DNA from: Clostridia bacterium
GTDB lineage: Bacteria; Bacillota; Clostridia; Oscillospirales; Acutalibacteraceae
DNA length: 64,000 nt
Assembly: GCA_900766585.1 (NCBI GenBank)
Contig: CAAFVV010000014.1
Location: 10,779 to 74,778 of the forward strand
Direction of reading: 5' to 3'
Positions 37,851 through 44,579 of this stretch are shown here, in pieces (position 1 is the stretch's first letter; the number at the start of each line of letters is the position of its first letter). The notes beneath the pieces were generated by a model that worked only from the letters and a program-made list of their open reading frames with translations, was not told the origin of the DNA and ran no database searches. Both the position numbers and the translations under genes were made by a program.

Positions 37851-37879
37851 AGTGTACAATAAAAAGCACCGCCTTGCAA
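37851..37879 (-). promoter_or_regulatory. Promoter of the sugar-oxidoreductase operon
   Basis: On the minus strand TTGCAA (37879-37874), 17-bp spacer, TACACT (37856-37851). Between this point and the tyrS promoter (about 37880-37992) I see nothing else. Confidence 0.6.
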
Positions 37880-37992
37880 GATTATAAACGGTCAAAAATT
37901 GCTACCGTAAGGAAAAATATTGCTGATTTTCTCTGATGTTCGGACAAAAGATGGTTTTTGCCCGATGATCTTTTTGATTGTCGGCAAACTGC

Positions 37993-38021
37993 TTGACAAA
38001 CGGCGGAAAATGTGCTTAAAT
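37993..38021 (+). promoter_or_regulatory. Sigma-A promoter of tyrS
   Basis: TTGACA (37993-37998), 17-bp spacer, TTAAAT (38016-38021), directly before the T-box leader. Confidence 0.75.
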
Positions 38022-38029
38022 AGTAAGGA

Positions 38030-38305
38030 AAGGCAAGGATGGGAAGAAGTACTCCGGATAAAGCGATGCAGAGAGCCGCCGGTCGGTGCAAGGCGGTTCG
38101 TTTTCCGGACGAAATACCTCCCGGAGCCGCTCTCCCGAAGCGCCGATTGATGGGTGTGTGTAGGGATGCCGTGTGCCGCGCGTTACAGCGGCTTGGCGTT
38201 GGTTTGACGCTGTGAGGCTGCTTTTTGTGAGAAAAGCGGCAAACTGAGGTGGTACCGCGGCTTTTTGTCGCCCTCTGTGCGCTGTGCACGGGGGCGTTTT
38301 TCTTT
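38030..38305 (+). promoter_or_regulatory. T-box riboswitch (tRNA-Tyr sensing) of tyrS
   Basis: The leader has the invariant T-box sequence AGGTGGTACCGCGG (38247-38260), which contacts the ACCA end of uncharged tRNA. Stem I shows an AGTA motif near 38048, the distal 'CAGAGAGCCGCC...GGTGCAA' loop/bulge pair near 38070-38095 and, on its 3' side, GAAATACC, where UAC (38115-38117) is the likely Tyr specifier. A terminator (38269-38301) follows and would be replaced by the antiterminator when uncharged tRNA-Tyr binds. Gene and specifier agree. Confidence 0.93.
38269..38301 (+). terminator. T-box terminator before tyrS
   Basis: CGCCC (38269-38273) pairs with GGGCG (38292-38296), with an upper GTGC/GCAC stem, followed by TTTTTCTTTT. 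It competes with the antiterminator that contains the T-box sequence. Confidence 0.85.
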
Positions 38306-38337
38306 TCCGTGCAAAAAAGTTAACGGGAGGAATCCAC

Positions 38338-39564
38338 ATGAAAATCTATGACGAGCTGGTCGCCCGCGGGCTGATTGCGCAGGTGACGGACGAGGCGGAG
38401 ATCCGCGAGCTGATCGACAACGGCAAAGCCACGTTTTACATCGGCTTTGACCCGACGGCGGACAGCCTGCATGTCGGTCATTTTATGGCGCTTTGCCTGA
38501 TGAAGCGGCTGCAGATGGCGGGCAACCGCCCGGTCGTGCTGATCGGCGGCGGCACCGGCTATGTCGGCGATCCGTCCGGCCGGACGGACATGCGCTCCAT
38601 GATGACGCCTGAGGTCATCGCGCACAACTGTGCCTGCTTTAAAAAGCAGATGGAGCGGTTTATCGACTTCGGTGAGGGCAAAGCCATCATGGTCAACAAT
38701 GCCGACTGGCTGCTTGACCTCAACTATATTGAGCTGCTCCGCGATGTCGGCGCCTGCTTCTCGGTCAATAATATGCTGCGCGCCGAGTGCTACAAGCAGC
38801 GCATGGAAAAGGGGCTGTCTTTCCTCGAGTTCAACTACATGATCATGCAGAGCTATGATTTCTACCACCTGTTCCAGCACTACGGCTGCAATATGCAGTT
38901 CGGCGGTGACGATCAGTGGTCGAACATGCTCGGCGGCACCGAGCTGATCCGCAAAAAGCTCGGCAAGGATGCCTATGCCATGACTATCACGCTGCTGATG
39001 AACTCCGAGGGCAAGAAAATGGGCAAGACTGCGTCCGGTGCTGTTTGGCTTGATCCGCAGAAGACCACGCCGTTTGAATTTTACCAGTACTGGCGCAACG
39101 TCGCCGACGCGGATGTGCTCAAATGCATCCGGATGCTCACCTTCCTGCCGGTCGAGGAGATCGACAAGATGGACGCCTGGGAGGGCAGCCAGCTCAACAC
39201 CGCCAAGGAGATCCTGGCGTTTGAGCTGACCCGTCTTGTCCACGGCGACGAAGAGGCACAAAAGGCGCAGGAGGCTTCGCGCGCGCTGTTTGCGGGCGGC
39301 GTTTCCAGTGAGCATATGCCTACGACTGCCCTTACGGCGGAGGACCTCACCGACGGCGGCATCGGTGTGCTGACGCTGATGGTCAAATGCGGGCTTGCCG
39401 CCTCCAACGGCGAGGCGCGGCGGCTGATTACGCAGGGGGGCGTGACACTCAACGGCGAAAAGCTGACCGATCCCAAGCAGGTACTGACCGCTGATGCTAT
39501 CCGTGCCGGGGAGACAATCCTGAAAAAAGGGAAAAAGATCTTCCACAAGGTGACTGTGGAATAA
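38338..39564 (+). CDS. tyrS: Tyrosyl-tRNA synthetase
   Basis: Charges tRNA-Tyr. The 408-residue class I enzyme has 'TFYIGFDPTADSLHVGHFM' (HIGH motif), the tyrosine pocket 'YMIMQSYDFYHLFQHYGCN' and 'QFGGDDQWSN', the KMSKS equivalent 'GKKMGKTASGAVWL' and a C-terminal S4 RNA-binding domain ('CGLAASNGEARRLITQGGV'). GGGAGG lies before ATG 38338. Controlled by the upstream T-box. Confidence 0.97.
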   Translation: MKIYDELVARGLIAQVTDEAEIRELIDNGKATFYIGFDPTADSLHVGHFMALCLMKRLQMAGNRPVVLIGGGTGYVGDPSGRTDMRSMMTPEVIAHNCACFKKQMERFIDFGEGKAIMVNNADWLLDLNYIELLRDVGACFSVNNMLRAECYKQRMEKGLSFLEFNYMIMQSYDFYHLFQHYGCNMQFGGDDQWSNMLGGTELIRKKLGKDAYAMTITLLMNSEGKKMGKTASGAVWLDPQKTTPFEFYQYWRNVADADVLKCIRMLTFLPVEEIDKMDAWEGSQLNTAKEILAFELTRLVHGDEEAQKAQEASRALFAGGVSSEHMPTTALTAEDLTDGGIGVLTLMVKCGLAASNGEARRLITQGGVTLNGEKLTDPKQVLTADAIRAGETILKKGKKIFHKVTVE

Positions 39565-39587
39565 CCGGCTGAAAGGAGCTTATCGTC

Positions 39588-39878
39588 ATGAACCACGTCT
39601 ATAAAACCAAAGGTACCTGCTCGAGTAGGATCACGTTTGATTTAAACGGTGATGTCGTGTCCAATGTCCGCTTCACCGGCGGCTGCCCGGGTAATCTACA
39701 GGCGATCCCCCGTCTGGTCGAGGGCATGACGGTGGAGCAGGTGGCGGCGCGCTGTGCGGGAATTCGCTGCGGAAACAAGTCCACCTCCTGCGCCGATCAG
39801 CTCGTGCAGGCGCTTGAGCAGGCGCTTGCCGAGGAGCAGGCGGGCGGGAATGCGCCGCAGGATAACGGTCAGGAGTAA
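39588..39878 (+). CDS. TSCPD-domain protein (TIGR03905 type)
   Basis: A 96-residue protein with four cysteines in the TSCPD arrangement: 'YKTKGTCSSRITFDL', 'GGCPGNLQAIPRLVEG', 'GIRCGNKSTSCADQL'. The same module forms the C-terminus of some class II ribonucleotide reductases; stand-alone versions have no known function. AAGGAG lies before ATG 39588, 23 bases after tyrS, so it may be read through from tyrS. Confidence 0.88.
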   Translation: MNHVYKTKGTCSSRITFDLNGDVVSNVRFTGGCPGNLQAIPRLVEGMTVEQVAARCAGIRCGNKSTSCADQLVQALEQALAEEQAGGNAPQDNGQE

Positions 39879-39947
39879 GTTCTTCCCTGTTTTTTGGGGG
39901 AGAAACCGGAATCTTTTTGTCGTTTTTCCGAATTTGTCCGCGACAGG

Positions 39948-39976
39948 TTGACAGATCGAAAAAAATGTGATACAGT
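39948..39976 (+). promoter_or_regulatory. Promoter of the lysine riboswitch-lysA unit
   Basis: TTGACA (39948-39953), 17-bp spacer, TACAGT (39971-39976), about 20 bases before the riboswitch aptamer. Confidence 0.75.
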
Positions 39977-39993
39977 GTGGACAAAATCAATAT

Positions 39994-40157
39994 TCGATAG
40001 AGGTGCGGTTTGCGATCAGTACCTGTCGGCGAGCGCCCGGCGGGGTCATGTCGACAGGGAAAGGCACAGCCGCCGAAGAGGGCTTTGGGCACAGAGCCGC
40101 TCTGGTAACACGGAATAATATCCGGGTTACTGTCGCTTTTTAAGCGGAGAGCTATCA
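39994..40157 (+). promoter_or_regulatory. Lysine riboswitch (L box)
   Basis: The sequence carries the L-box conserved blocks in order: GATAGAGGTGCGG (39996-40008), a CAGTA-type block, GGGAAAGGCACAGCCGCCGAAG (about 40057-40078), a CTGG block, and GTTACTGTCGC followed by AAGCGGAGAGCTATC (ending 40156). The closing stem P1 pairs GATAG (39996-40000) with CTATC (40152-40156). A terminator at 40215-40242 follows, so lysine binding should switch off lysA transcription. Gene content downstream (lysA) agrees. Confidence 0.92.
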
Positions 40158-40214
40158 CCCGTCCGGTTTTTCTCTTGAAGATAAACCGGACGCCCGCAGT
40201 ATGCGGGGGAAAGA

Positions 40215-40242
40215 TGGCCGATCTGCGGATCGGTCATTTTTT
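40215..40242 (+). terminator. Riboswitch-controlled terminator before lysA
   Basis: TGGCCGATC (40215-40223) pairs with GATCGGTCA (40228-40236), TGCG loop, then TTTTTT. A second inverted repeat, GTCCGGTTT...AAACCGGAC (about 40160-40192), lies between aptamer and terminator and may take part in switching. Confidence 0.85.
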
Positions 40243-40276
40243 GTTCTCCGGGAAGGCGCGGAAAGGAGACTTTTTT

Positions 40277-41572
40277 ATGATCTGCCAAAATCTTTCTGTC
40301 AACGAAGCCGGGCATCTCACCTTTGCGGGCTATGATACCGTTGAGCTGGCGAAAAAATACGGGACGCCGCTGTATCTGATGGACGAGGAGCGTATCCGCC
40401 AGAACGTGCGCGCCTATAAACAGGCAATGGCGGCGTATCTGCCTGCCGGCTCCATTCCCGAATTTGCCAGCAAGGCGTTTTCCTGCAAGCGGATCTACGA
40501 GATCATGAAAGAGGAAGAGATCGACGTGGACGTGGTGTCCGTCGGCGAGCTGCATACGGCGCTCTCCGCCGGCTTTCCCGCCGAAAACTGCTTTTTCCAC
40601 GGCAACAACAAGACGGATGCCGATATCGCTTTTGCGATGGAGTACCATGTCGGTTATTTCGTTGTAGACAGCTTTTGGGAGCTGGACGCGGTCGAGGAAA
40701 TCGCGGAAAAGCTCGGTATCACGCAGAACATCCTGCTGCGCATCACGCCGGGCATTGATCCCCATACCAACCAGAAGATCTCCACCGGCGCCGTGGATTC
40801 CAAATTCGGCGTCGCACTGGAAAACGGTCAGGCGGAGATCTTTGTCCGCGAGGCACTTCAAAAAAGCCACCTGAACCTCTGCGGCTTCCATTGCCACGTC
40901 GGCTCGCAGGTCTTTGACTCGGTTGTATTCTGCGATGCCGTGCAGATCATGCTGCGCTTTATCGCCGATATCCGCAACACCTACGGCTATACCGCCTCGA
41001 TGCTGAATCTCGGCGGCGGCTTCGGCGTGCGGTATCTTCCCGAGCAGCCCGACGCCGACTATCCTGCCCGCATCAAAGAGATCGCCGCCTATTTTAACCA
41101 TACCTGCCGGCAGCTTTCCCTGACACCGCCCCGCGTGATGATGGAGCCGGGACGCAGTATTGTCGCCGACGCCGGAATGACGCTCTATACAGTCGGTGGG
41201 ATCAAGGAGATCACCGGCTATAAAAATTACATCTCCGTGGACGGCGGCATGGGGGATAATCCCCGCTATACGCTGTATGAAGCGCCTTATACGCTGGTGC
41301 TGGCATCCCGCGCCGACGCGCCCGCCGACTATACGGCATCCGTTGTCGGGCGCTGCTGCGAAAGCGGCGATATCATTCAGCCGGATGTGCAGCTGCCGCG
41401 CCCCGAAAAAGGGGAGATCCTTGCCGTGCTGACCACAGGCGCCTATAACTACTCCATGGCGTCAAACTATAACCGGATTCCCCGTCCGCCGGTCGTCATG
41501 CTGTCAAAGGAGCGGGACTATGTCGTCGTGCGCCGGGAGACACCGGAGGATGTCTGCCGCCTGGATGTGTGA
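40277..41572 (+). CDS. lysA: Diaminopimelate decarboxylase
   Basis: PLP enzyme for the last step of lysine synthesis (meso-DAP to lysine). The 431-residue fold-type III protein has the PLP-lysine segment 'PEFASKAFSCKRIYE', 'GVDVVSVGELHTAL'-like block ('DVDVVSVGELHTALSAGF'), 'GFHCHVGSQVFD', 'NLGGGFGVRY', 'EPGRSIVADAG' and the dimer-site 'GRCCESGDI' with the active-site cysteine. AAAGGAG lies before ATG 40277. Under control of the lysine riboswitch. Confidence 0.96.
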   Translation: MICQNLSVNEAGHLTFAGYDTVELAKKYGTPLYLMDEERIRQNVRAYKQAMAAYLPAGSIPEFASKAFSCKRIYEIMKEEEIDVDVVSVGELHTALSAGFPAENCFFHGNNKTDADIAFAMEYHVGYFVVDSFWELDAVEEIAEKLGITQNILLRITPGIDPHTNQKISTGAVDSKFGVALENGQAEIFVREALQKSHLNLCGFHCHVGSQVFDSVVFCDAVQIMLRFIADIRNTYGYTASMLNLGGGFGVRYLPEQPDADYPARIKEIAAYFNHTCRQLSLTPPRVMMEPGRSIVADAGMTLYTVGGIKEITGYKNYISVDGGMGDNPRYTLYEAPYTLVLASRADAPADYTASVVGRCCESGDIIQPDVQLPRPEKGEILAVLTTGAYNYSMASNYNRIPRPPVVMLSKERDYVVVRRETPEDVCRLDV

Positions 41573-41587
41573 GTTGTCGGACCCGGC

Positions 41588-41616
41588 TTGACTTTTTCGC
41601 AAAAAAGCGGTATACT
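41588..41616 (+). promoter_or_regulatory. Promoter of ywlG with tandem direct repeat
   Basis: TTGACT (41588-41593), 17-bp spacer, TATACT (41611-41616). A direct repeat ACTTTTT(T)CGCAA...AAGCG begins at 41591 and again at 41614, covering both promoter hexamers. Confidence 0.75.
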
Positions 41617-41648
41617 TTTTTCGCAATAAGCGAAACGGAAGTGGTTTT

Positions 41649-42197
41649 GTGGATTACGCAGTGATCACCGCTCAGGCGCGTCGGGCGATGACGGAGCTTT
41701 TGGATGCCGCTCATACGGAACCGGGAGATATCGTCGTCGTCGGCTGTTCCTCCAGCGAAATATTGGGCGCACATATCGGTAAAGGCTCCAGCCCCGACGC
41801 CGCAAAGGCGGTTTTGGACGGTATTGCCCCCGTGGTCGAAGCGCACGGGCTGTATTTAGCGGCGCAGTGCTGTGAGCACCTCAACCGCGCGCTGATTCTG
41901 GAAAAGGAGGCGGCGCGAAAATACGGCTACCCTGTTGTAAATGTCGTGCCGCAGCCGAAAGCGGGCGGCTCGTTTGCCACAGCGGTCTATGCGCATCTGC
42001 GCGAGCCGGTCGCCGTGGAGGAGATCCGTGCTGCCTGCGGGCTGGATATCGGCGGCACATTGATCGGTATGCATCTGCGTCCGGTCGCCGTGCCGGTGCG
42101 GCTCTCGCTTGATCATATCGGCGAGGCAATCCTGCTCTGCGCCCGCACCCGCCCGAAATATATTGGCGGTTGCCGCGCGGTCTATGCGGAGGAATAA
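41649..42197 (+). CDS. ywlG: YwlG-family (UPF0340, TIGR01440) protein
   Basis: A 182-residue protein of a conserved Firmicutes family without a firm function. Blocks: 'GDIVVVGCSSSEILGAHIGK', 'LYLAAQCCEHLNRALILEKE', 'VVNVVPQPKAGGSFATAVY', 'DIGGTLIGMHLRPVAVPVR'. It starts with GTG 41649 behind GGAAGTGG. In Bacillus ywlG lies by ywlF (rpiB) and glyA; that context is absent here. Followed by a hairpin and tRNA-Leu. Confidence 0.88.
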   Translation: MDYAVITAQARRAMTELLDAAHTEPGDIVVVGCSSSEILGAHIGKGSSPDAAKAVLDGIAPVVEAHGLYLAAQCCEHLNRALILEKEAARKYGYPVVNVVPQPKAGGSFATAVYAHLREPVAVEEIRAACGLDIGGTLIGMHLRPVAVPVRLSLDHIGEAILLCARTRPKYIGGCRAVYAEE

Positions 42198-42201
42198 AAT
42201 A

Positions 42202-42228
42202 AGCCGACCGGGCTTTGCCCGGTCGGCT
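42202..42228 (+). terminator. Hairpin after ywlG
   Basis: AGCCGACCGGGC (42202-42213) pairs perfectly with GCCCGGTCGGCT (42217-42228), TTT loop. No T run follows, so termination strength is uncertain; it lies 7 bases before the tRNA gene. Confidence 0.6.
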
Positions 42229-42234
42229 GTATAT

Positions 42235-42316
42235 GCGGGCGTGGCGGAATGGCAGACGCGCCGGTCTTAGGAGCCGGTGGGCAACCGTGTGGGTTCGAGT
42301 CCCACCGCCCGCACCA
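42235..42316 (+). tRNA. tRNA-Leu (anticodon UAG)
   Basis: Acceptor stem GCGGGCG/CGCCCGC with discriminator A (42313) and encoded CCA (42314-42316). Anticodon stem CCGGT/GCCGG encloses the loop CTTAGGA, anticodon TAG, reading CUA/CUN leucine codons. A long variable arm, as in class II tRNAs, and the T loop GGTTCGAGTCC are present. Confidence 0.97.
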
Positions 42317-42317
42317 G

Positions 42318-42353
42318 AAAAACGGCGGATTGTGAAGGTGATCTGCCGTTTTA
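42318..42353 (+). terminator. Terminator-like hairpin after tRNA-Leu
   Basis: AAAACGGCGGAT (from about 42319) pairs with ATCTGCCGTTTT with one mismatch or wobble and is followed by TTTTATT. Confidence 0.6.
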
Positions 42354-42479
42354 TTATGGGCGACGGGATGCGGCGCCGTTATTTGTTTGCCGCCGCTGAT
42401 CGGCAGCCTTGACAAAACCGCACGGGAGAAAGATACCGAAAGGTTTTGCCGCACTGTCTATCAGAGGAGAGAAACGAAC

Positions 42480-43151
42480 GTGTATTTTGCCTATGGAGAG
42501 ACCGAGCTTGCCTATTTGCGGCAAAGGGATAAGCGCCTGTGCGCGGTCATTGACCGTATCGGGCATATCGACCGCATTGTAGATACGGATCTGTTTTCGT
42601 CCGTCGTCCACCACATCATCGGACAGCAGATTTCGACTAAAGCGCAGGCGACGATCTGGCAGCGGATGCAGGAGGCACTGGGCGCAGTCAATGCCGAAAC
42701 CGTTCTTGCGGCGGGAATTCCCAGACTGCAGGGGCTTGGTATGACCTTCCGCAAGGCGGAGTATATTACGGACTTTGCCGAAAGGGTGCATACAGGCACG
42801 TTTGATCCGGATGCGGTGGAGCATATGTCCGATGAAGAGGCGATCCGCGAGCTGAGCGCTCTCAAGGGCATCGGCGTCTGGACGGCGGAGATGATCTTGC
42901 TGTTTTGTATGCAGCGCCCGAATATTTTCAGCTATGACGATCTTGCCATTCAGCGGGGGCTGCGCATGGTCTATCATCATCGGAGCATTGACCGTGAACG
43001 GTTTGCCAAATACCGCCGCCGGTTCGCTCCCTATTGCAGTGTGGCAAGCCTGTATTTATGGGCTGTCTCCGGCGGCACGATCCCGGAAATGCGGGATCCT
43101 AAGCCGAAAGATAAGCGCAAAAAAGGGGGGAGCGGAGGGAAGCTCCGCTGA
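42480..43151 (+). CDS. HhH-GPD DNA glycosylase (3-methyladenine glycosylase II / AlkA type)
   Basis: Base-excision enzyme removing alkylated bases. The 223-residue protein has 'SVVHHIIGQQISTKAQATIW', the helix-hairpin-helix 'ALKGIGVWTAEMILLF' and the catalytic Asp in 'SYDDLAIQRGLRMVY'. There is no iron-sulfur cluster motif, in line with the AlkA branch. GTG 42480 follows CAGAGGAG; the frame is open upstream but homology starts here. Next to ogt, forming an alkylation-repair pair. Confidence 0.88.
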   Translation: MYFAYGETELAYLRQRDKRLCAVIDRIGHIDRIVDTDLFSSVVHHIIGQQISTKAQATIWQRMQEALGAVNAETVLAAGIPRLQGLGMTFRKAEYITDFAERVHTGTFDPDAVEHMSDEEAIRELSALKGIGVWTAEMILLFCMQRPNIFSYDDLAIQRGLRMVYHHRSIDRERFAKYRRRFAPYCSVASLYLWAVSGGTIPEMRDPKPKDKRKKGGSGGKLR

Positions 43152-43207
43152 TGTAGAAAAACGCAGATGCTGTACCGGACTTTGAGTCTTTTTTCGAGGT
43201 GTATGGT

Positions 43208-43741
43208 ATGACTTTTGTTCAACATTATGATTCGCCGCTGGGGGAAATATTGCTCGCGGCAAACGGAATCGGACTGACCGGACTGTGGTTTGACGGGGAA
43301 AAGTATTTTGCCGACAATCTGCCTGTCGAGCACGAAGAGCGGGAAACGCCTGCCCTTGCGGAAGCCCGGCGCTGGCTGGATATGTATTTTTCCGGCAGAG
43401 AGCCGGATTTTTTGCCGCCGCTGTATCCGATCGGCTCAGCGTTTCGCCGGGCGGTATGGGATATTCTTCTGAAAATCCCCTATGGGCAGACTACAACCTA
43501 CGGTGAGATCGCGCGGCAGCTGACAGAAGTACAGGGGCTTGCCCGCATGTCTGCTCAGGCGGTCGGTGGTGCGGTCGGGCACAATGAAATTTCCGTGATT
43601 ATCCCTTGCCACCGGGTCGTCGGGACAAACGGCAGTTTGACCGGCTATGCAGGCGGAATAGATAAAAAGGTGGCACTGCTGAAGCTGGAGCATGCCGACA
43701 TGCGCAGCTTTTTTGTGCCGACGAAAGGAACCGCACTGTAA
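43208..43741 (+). CDS. ogt: Methylated-DNA-protein cysteine methyltransferase
   Basis: Suicide enzyme that transfers the methyl group of O6-methylguanine to its own cysteine. The 177-residue protein has the active-site motif 'IIPCHRVV' with the acceptor Cys, 'IPYGQTTTYGEIARQL' (HTH) and 'GSLTGYAGGIDKKVALLKLE'. GAGG lies 8 bases before ATG 43208; a GTG at 43199 lacks spacing. Follows the glycosylase gene by 56 bases. Confidence 0.94.
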   Translation: MTFVQHYDSPLGEILLAANGIGLTGLWFDGEKYFADNLPVEHEERETPALAEARRWLDMYFSGREPDFLPPLYPIGSAFRRAVWDILLKIPYGQTTTYGEIARQLTEVQGLARMSAQAVGGAVGHNEISVIIPCHRVVGTNGSLTGYAGGIDKKVALLKLEHADMRSFFVPTKGTAL

Positions 43742-43803
43742 GAAAGGCGCAGCTATGCCTTTTGCGTTGGATAGACGGATCAGTCTCTTCATATACGCAA
43801 AAC

Positions 43804-43834
43804 CCCGCCGACTAAAAATCGGCGGGATCTTTTC
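43804..43834. terminator. Terminator between ogt and arsC-like gene
   Basis: CCCGCCGA (43804-43811) pairs with TCGGCGGG (43819-43826), loop CTAAAAA, followed by ATCTTTT. Lies between convergent genes. Confidence 0.7.
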
Positions 43835-43877
43835 CGTCAGAAGCCATTTGTATACCAGTGGGAATAAGTCGCGCCGC

Positions 43878-44219
43878 TCACTCCCATTCTGCCCAAGCAT
43901 CAGGGCAATAGCCGACGGTGGCTTGTCTGCCGTTGCGCACGATCGGAGTGCGAAACAGTCCGGGGTATTCCGCGAGCTTTTCCTCCTTCGCCTCCTCCGA
44001 GGCGAGATAGGCGATAAAGCTGCGGTCATAGTCGCGGGCGCGGGGGTCGATCAACGCCTCCAGCCCGCCGAGCGCAGCTTTGAGCGTGCGCAGCTCGCCG
44101 GGGCGGATGCCGTAGCGCGGAACGTCGATAAACTGGAACTTGATGCCGCGCTCTTTGAAATAGCGCTGCGCTTTCTGTGTGTCGAAACACTTGACCTTGC
44201 CGTAAATCTGAATATTCAT
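43878..44219 (-). CDS. ArsC/Spx-family thioredoxin-fold protein
   Basis: A 113-residue protein of the ArsC/YffB/Spx family: 'QIYGKVKCFDTQKAQRYF' with a single N-terminal cysteine (Cys11), 'FQFIDVPRYG', 'FRTPIVRNGRQATVGY'. It has one Cys where Spx proteins often have CxxC, so a reductase-like role with glutathione-type partners or a non-enzymatic role are both possible. It overlaps the DUF896 gene stop (ATGA), so the pair is co-translated. Confidence 0.85.
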   Translation of the reverse strand: MNIQIYGKVKCFDTQKAQRYFKERGIKFQFIDVPRYGIRPGELRTLKAALGGLEALIDPRARDYDRSFIAYLASEEAKEEKLAEYPGLFRTPIVRNGRQATVGYCPDAWAEWE

Positions 44220-44431
44220 GAGCGGGGCGGCTCCTTTTTTCTGATCTTCACCTGACGCCCCTGTTCATCGGTGACATAGACGTTGTCAAGCGTGGCTTGC
44301 AGATCCCGTCGAAAGGCGGCGATATATTCCTCGCGAAGCCCACGGCGTTCCTCTTCTTCCTCAGGGGTCAGACCGCTTTCCTTGGCCTTGCGGGCAAGTG
44401 CATTGATACGGGCGATTTTTTCGGCGTTCAT
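44216..44431 (-). CDS. DUF896 (YnzC-type) protein
   Basis: A 71-residue helical protein: 'KIARINALARKAKESGLTPE' and 'LREEYIAAFRRDLQATLDNV', the DUF896 signature. Bacillus YnzC/YneB-operon relatives are linked to the SOS response; whether this holds here is unknown. AAGGAGGG lies before ATG 44431. The frame is open upstream, but the promoter at 44459-44487 makes that impossible. Confidence 0.9.
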   Translation of the reverse strand: MNAEKIARINALARKAKESGLTPEEEEERRGLREEYIAAFRRDLQATLDNVYVTDEQGRQVKIRKKEPPRS

Positions 44432-44458
44432 CGGCTTGTCCCTCCTTCTTACCTCTTG

Positions 44459-44487
44459 ATTATACTGTTTTTTGGCGTAAAATGCAA
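44459..44487 (-). promoter_or_regulatory. Promoter of DUF896-arsC-like operon
   Basis: On the minus strand TTGCAT (44487-44482), 17-bp spacer, TATAAT (44464-44459). Confidence 0.75.
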
Positions 44488-44504
44488 GTTTTCCCGAAAA
44501 AACA

Positions 44505-44533
44505 TTGCCAAGTGAAAAAAGGAATGGTATAAT
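44505..44533 (+). promoter_or_regulatory. Promoter of the divIVA-like gene
   Basis: TTGCCA (44505-44510), 17-bp spacer, TATAAT (44528-44533); the -10 lies in the near-palindrome TGGTATAATACCA. It is divergent from the DUF896 promoter with 17 bases between the -35 boxes. Confidence 0.8.
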
Positions 44534-44579
44534 ACCAAGCGACCGAGTAAGGATTCTGCGAAAGGCGGGTGTGGCTGAT

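Noticed and set aside
43692..44255. 187-codon plus-strand frame after ogt
   Set aside because: It lies over the ogt/arsC-like terminator and opposite the ArsC-like gene, which has the correct family motifs and coupling with DUF896.
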